Below, piece by piece: positions 62,362-64,000 of a stretch of 64,000 bases of DNA (positions within the stretch are counted from its first letter, which is position 1; each line of letters opens with the position of its first letter). A model generated the notes under the pieces. It did not search any database and was not told where the DNA came from. It was given only the letters and a program-made list of their open reading frames with translations. Origin of the DNA: Rugalucina vietnamica (taxonomy: Eukaryota > Mollusca > Bivalvia > Lucinida > Lucinidae); the NCBI GenBank assembly GCA_964017185.1, contig OZ024876.1:34635278-34699277 (forward strand), given 5' to 3'. Made by a program: the position numbers and the translations under genes.

Positions 62362-62388
62362 GTACGACCAAACAAAACTATATACTTC

Positions 62389-62666
62389 ATCATGAAAACA
62401 TATCCGTGTAATATATACCCCCTTAAACCCCACTATTATATAGCAAAACTGGGGTATGCAGGGGTATACCCATTTTTCTTATTTTTGCTCCAAAACATAG
62501 ATTGTGGGTACTCGTTAGAACCGCCTCGCCGAGGCAGTTCTAACATGTACCCACAATCTATGTTTTGGGCAAAAATAAGAAAAATATCAAAAATTTTCTG
62601 CAGAAAATTTTCAATTTTTACAACTTAAGAAAAATCTATATGTTACATGGGCGTGTTTTCGTAATG
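62389..62666. repeat. M2 MITE, full length, after exon 25
   Basis: CATGAAAACATATCCGTGTA ... GGGCGTGTTTTCGTAATG; core GAACCGCCTCGCCGAGGCAG intact; 27 bp behind the donor. Confidence 0.85.
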
Positions 62667-62821
62667 TGTTTCCAGTTTTGCCATGAAAATGATAAGGCTA
62701 ATTTGGTTGATTTTCAAATGTTATTTTTTTTTTTTTTTATCTGATATTACTAGAAATGAAAAGAAAGCTTTTTTTGCTGGTGAAGATGATAGTGGAAAGG
62801 GCCAAGTTAACTGTTACATAT

Positions 62822-64000
62822 AAAACCAGAGGACCAATGGTCCTGTAAACGCTCACCTGAGATCTGCTGTACATATGAATGTTATAGAAAATAGTCCCAG
62901 TATAGGGGCAGATGAAGCCCTTGGGCCATTTGTTTTTCAGAATAATCAATATACTGTCCATACAAGTTTTTCCCTTCAAATGACATTTTAACAGTTTACC
63001 CATTCAAATACATAGGCAACCCATGTTGACCTTGCCTTAAAATAGGTCAAGGTCATCACAGGGTCATGATTTATACATACATTGTAGTACTTAAGTCATT
63101 GATGCTTCATGCCAAGTTTCTTCGAAATTGGTCCACCGGTTCCGGAGAAGAAGGTTTTTGAAGGGTTTATATCATATATGGGCATGGCGGCCATCTTGGT
63201 CATGTGACCTTGATTATTTATATACACATTGATTCCCCCATTCTATAGATGCTTCACAGAAATTTGGCTTTGATTGGCCAAGTGGTTTCAGAGGAGAAGA
63301 TGTTTGAATATTATTGTAATATACATGTATAATGCCCCGGGGCTGGGGCAAATGAGCCCCGGGGTCCAAATTTTTTCAGAATCATTAATATTCAGTCCTA
63401 CTGCCCATTTCCTGCAAGACTTTCACTTTAAATGACATTTCAAATGCATTGGCGACCTGTGTTGACATTGCTGTAAAATAGGTCAAGGTCATCTATATAC
63501 ACATTGAAGTGCTTGAGCCATCAATGCTTCATGCCAAGTTTCTTCGAAATCGGTCAACCCGTTCCAGAGAAGAAGATTTTTGAAGGGTTTTTACCATATA
63601 TGGGCATGGCGGCCATCTTGGTCATGTGACCTGGATTTCTTATATACACATTGGTTCCCCCTTCATATAGATGCTTCATATAAAATTTGGCTTTCATTGC
63701 CCAAGCGGTTTCAGAGGAGATGTTTGAATATTATGGTAATATACATGTGTTATGCCCCAGGGTGGGGGCAAATGAGCCCCTGGGGTCCAGTTTTTTCAGA
63801 ATCATTAATATTCAGTCCTAATGCCCATTTCTTGCAAGACTTTCACTTTAAATGTCATTTTAAAAGTTTTCCCCATTCAAATGCATTGGGGACCTATGTT
63901 GACCTTGCCGTAAAATAGGTCAGGGTCATCACAGGGTCATGATTTATATACACATTGAAGTGCTTGAGCCATCAATGCTTAATGCCAAGTTTCAATGAAA
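62822..64000. repeat. ~436-bp tandem repeat running off the window
   Basis: Start GACCAATGGTCCTGTAAACG. Recurrent blocks at ~436-bp spacing: AAAATAGGTCAAGGTCATC (63041, 63475), GGGCATGGCGGCCATCTTGG (63180, 63602), CTTCATGCCAAGTTTCTTCG (63105, 63527), GGGGCAAATGAGCCCC. Nearly three units are visible. Confidence 0.8.

Overview
The window is AT-rich animal nuclear DNA, most likely from a bivalve mollusc. The evidence is spliced GT-AG introns, a single-copy metazoan gene spread over 54 kb, tRNA-derived SINEs, RTE-type LINE remnants, and many 'pearl'/Helentron-like elements with microsatellites and tandem core repeats of the kind known from bivalves. The species cannot be fixed from sequence alone.

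ONE GENE: 25 exons on the + strand, from 8344 to 62361, join in perfect phase into 2,895 nt (965 codons, no stop). The protein is a long coiled coil that I recognise as centlein (CNTLN), which in vertebrates sits at proximal centriole ends and links C-Nap1 to CEP68 in centrosome cohesion. Landmarks shared with vertebrate centlein, in order: QADLIRQIQ...DTQK-LKNQED, RSRSVSP, AHSKRLERL, KRADPKELRHEDSAAVWNEL, LEEELDSL, EGWEEISE, VGYLQQQ. The N-terminal region must lie upstream of 8344 and the C-terminal region beyond 62361. Only about 4.5% of the window is coding.

EVERYTHING ELSE is intron filled with repeats. Working family names used below: M1 = foldback MITE, ~235 bp, ends TGAGCCGCGWCRYGAGAAAA, with a central near-perfect hairpin (GCGAAAACAAAGGCGCTGAT arm), >40 copies; '+' means the segment with ACCAGGTC...AAATTTCGGATTT precedes the hairpin. 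M2 = ~277 bp MITE, ends CATTACGAAAACATG, core ACATAGATTGTGGGTACTCG palindrome. M3 = ~220-240 bp MITE, TTAACYC ends, hairpin GCAAACAGAATAGCCCCAGA. M4 = ~315 bp Tourist-like MITE with TTA flanks. M6/M8 = TA-flanked pogo/Tc1-like MITEs. M7 = MITE with TTTATCCTGCTYATAAATG hairpin. HEL = non-autonomous Helentron-like elements: 5' inverted repeat matched by a subterminal 3' copy, then a short terminal hairpin, with a microsatellite and 150-190 bp core repeats between.

LAYOUT: 1-8343 upstream intron (46-bp tRNA-like array, 38-bp array, SINEs, M1/M2/M3 copies). 8344-16424: exons 1-2, a three-level transposon nest, then a ~3.8 kb palindrome split by a Helentron. 16425-30462: exons 3-10. 30532-34291: four-level nest. 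35257-37612: ~182-bp array. 38367-53450: exons 11-21. 53365-58256: array of 88-bp units, each carrying the exon-21 end and its 5' splice site, split by a 2.39-kb insertion. 58292-64000: exons 22-25 plus duplications and a 436-bp tandem repeat.

The most unusual observations are the 88-bp tandem array of 28 copies of a 5' splice site, the very close packing of MITE ends against exon boundaries, the 3.8 kb palindrome, and relocated or multiplied copies of true 3' splice sites.
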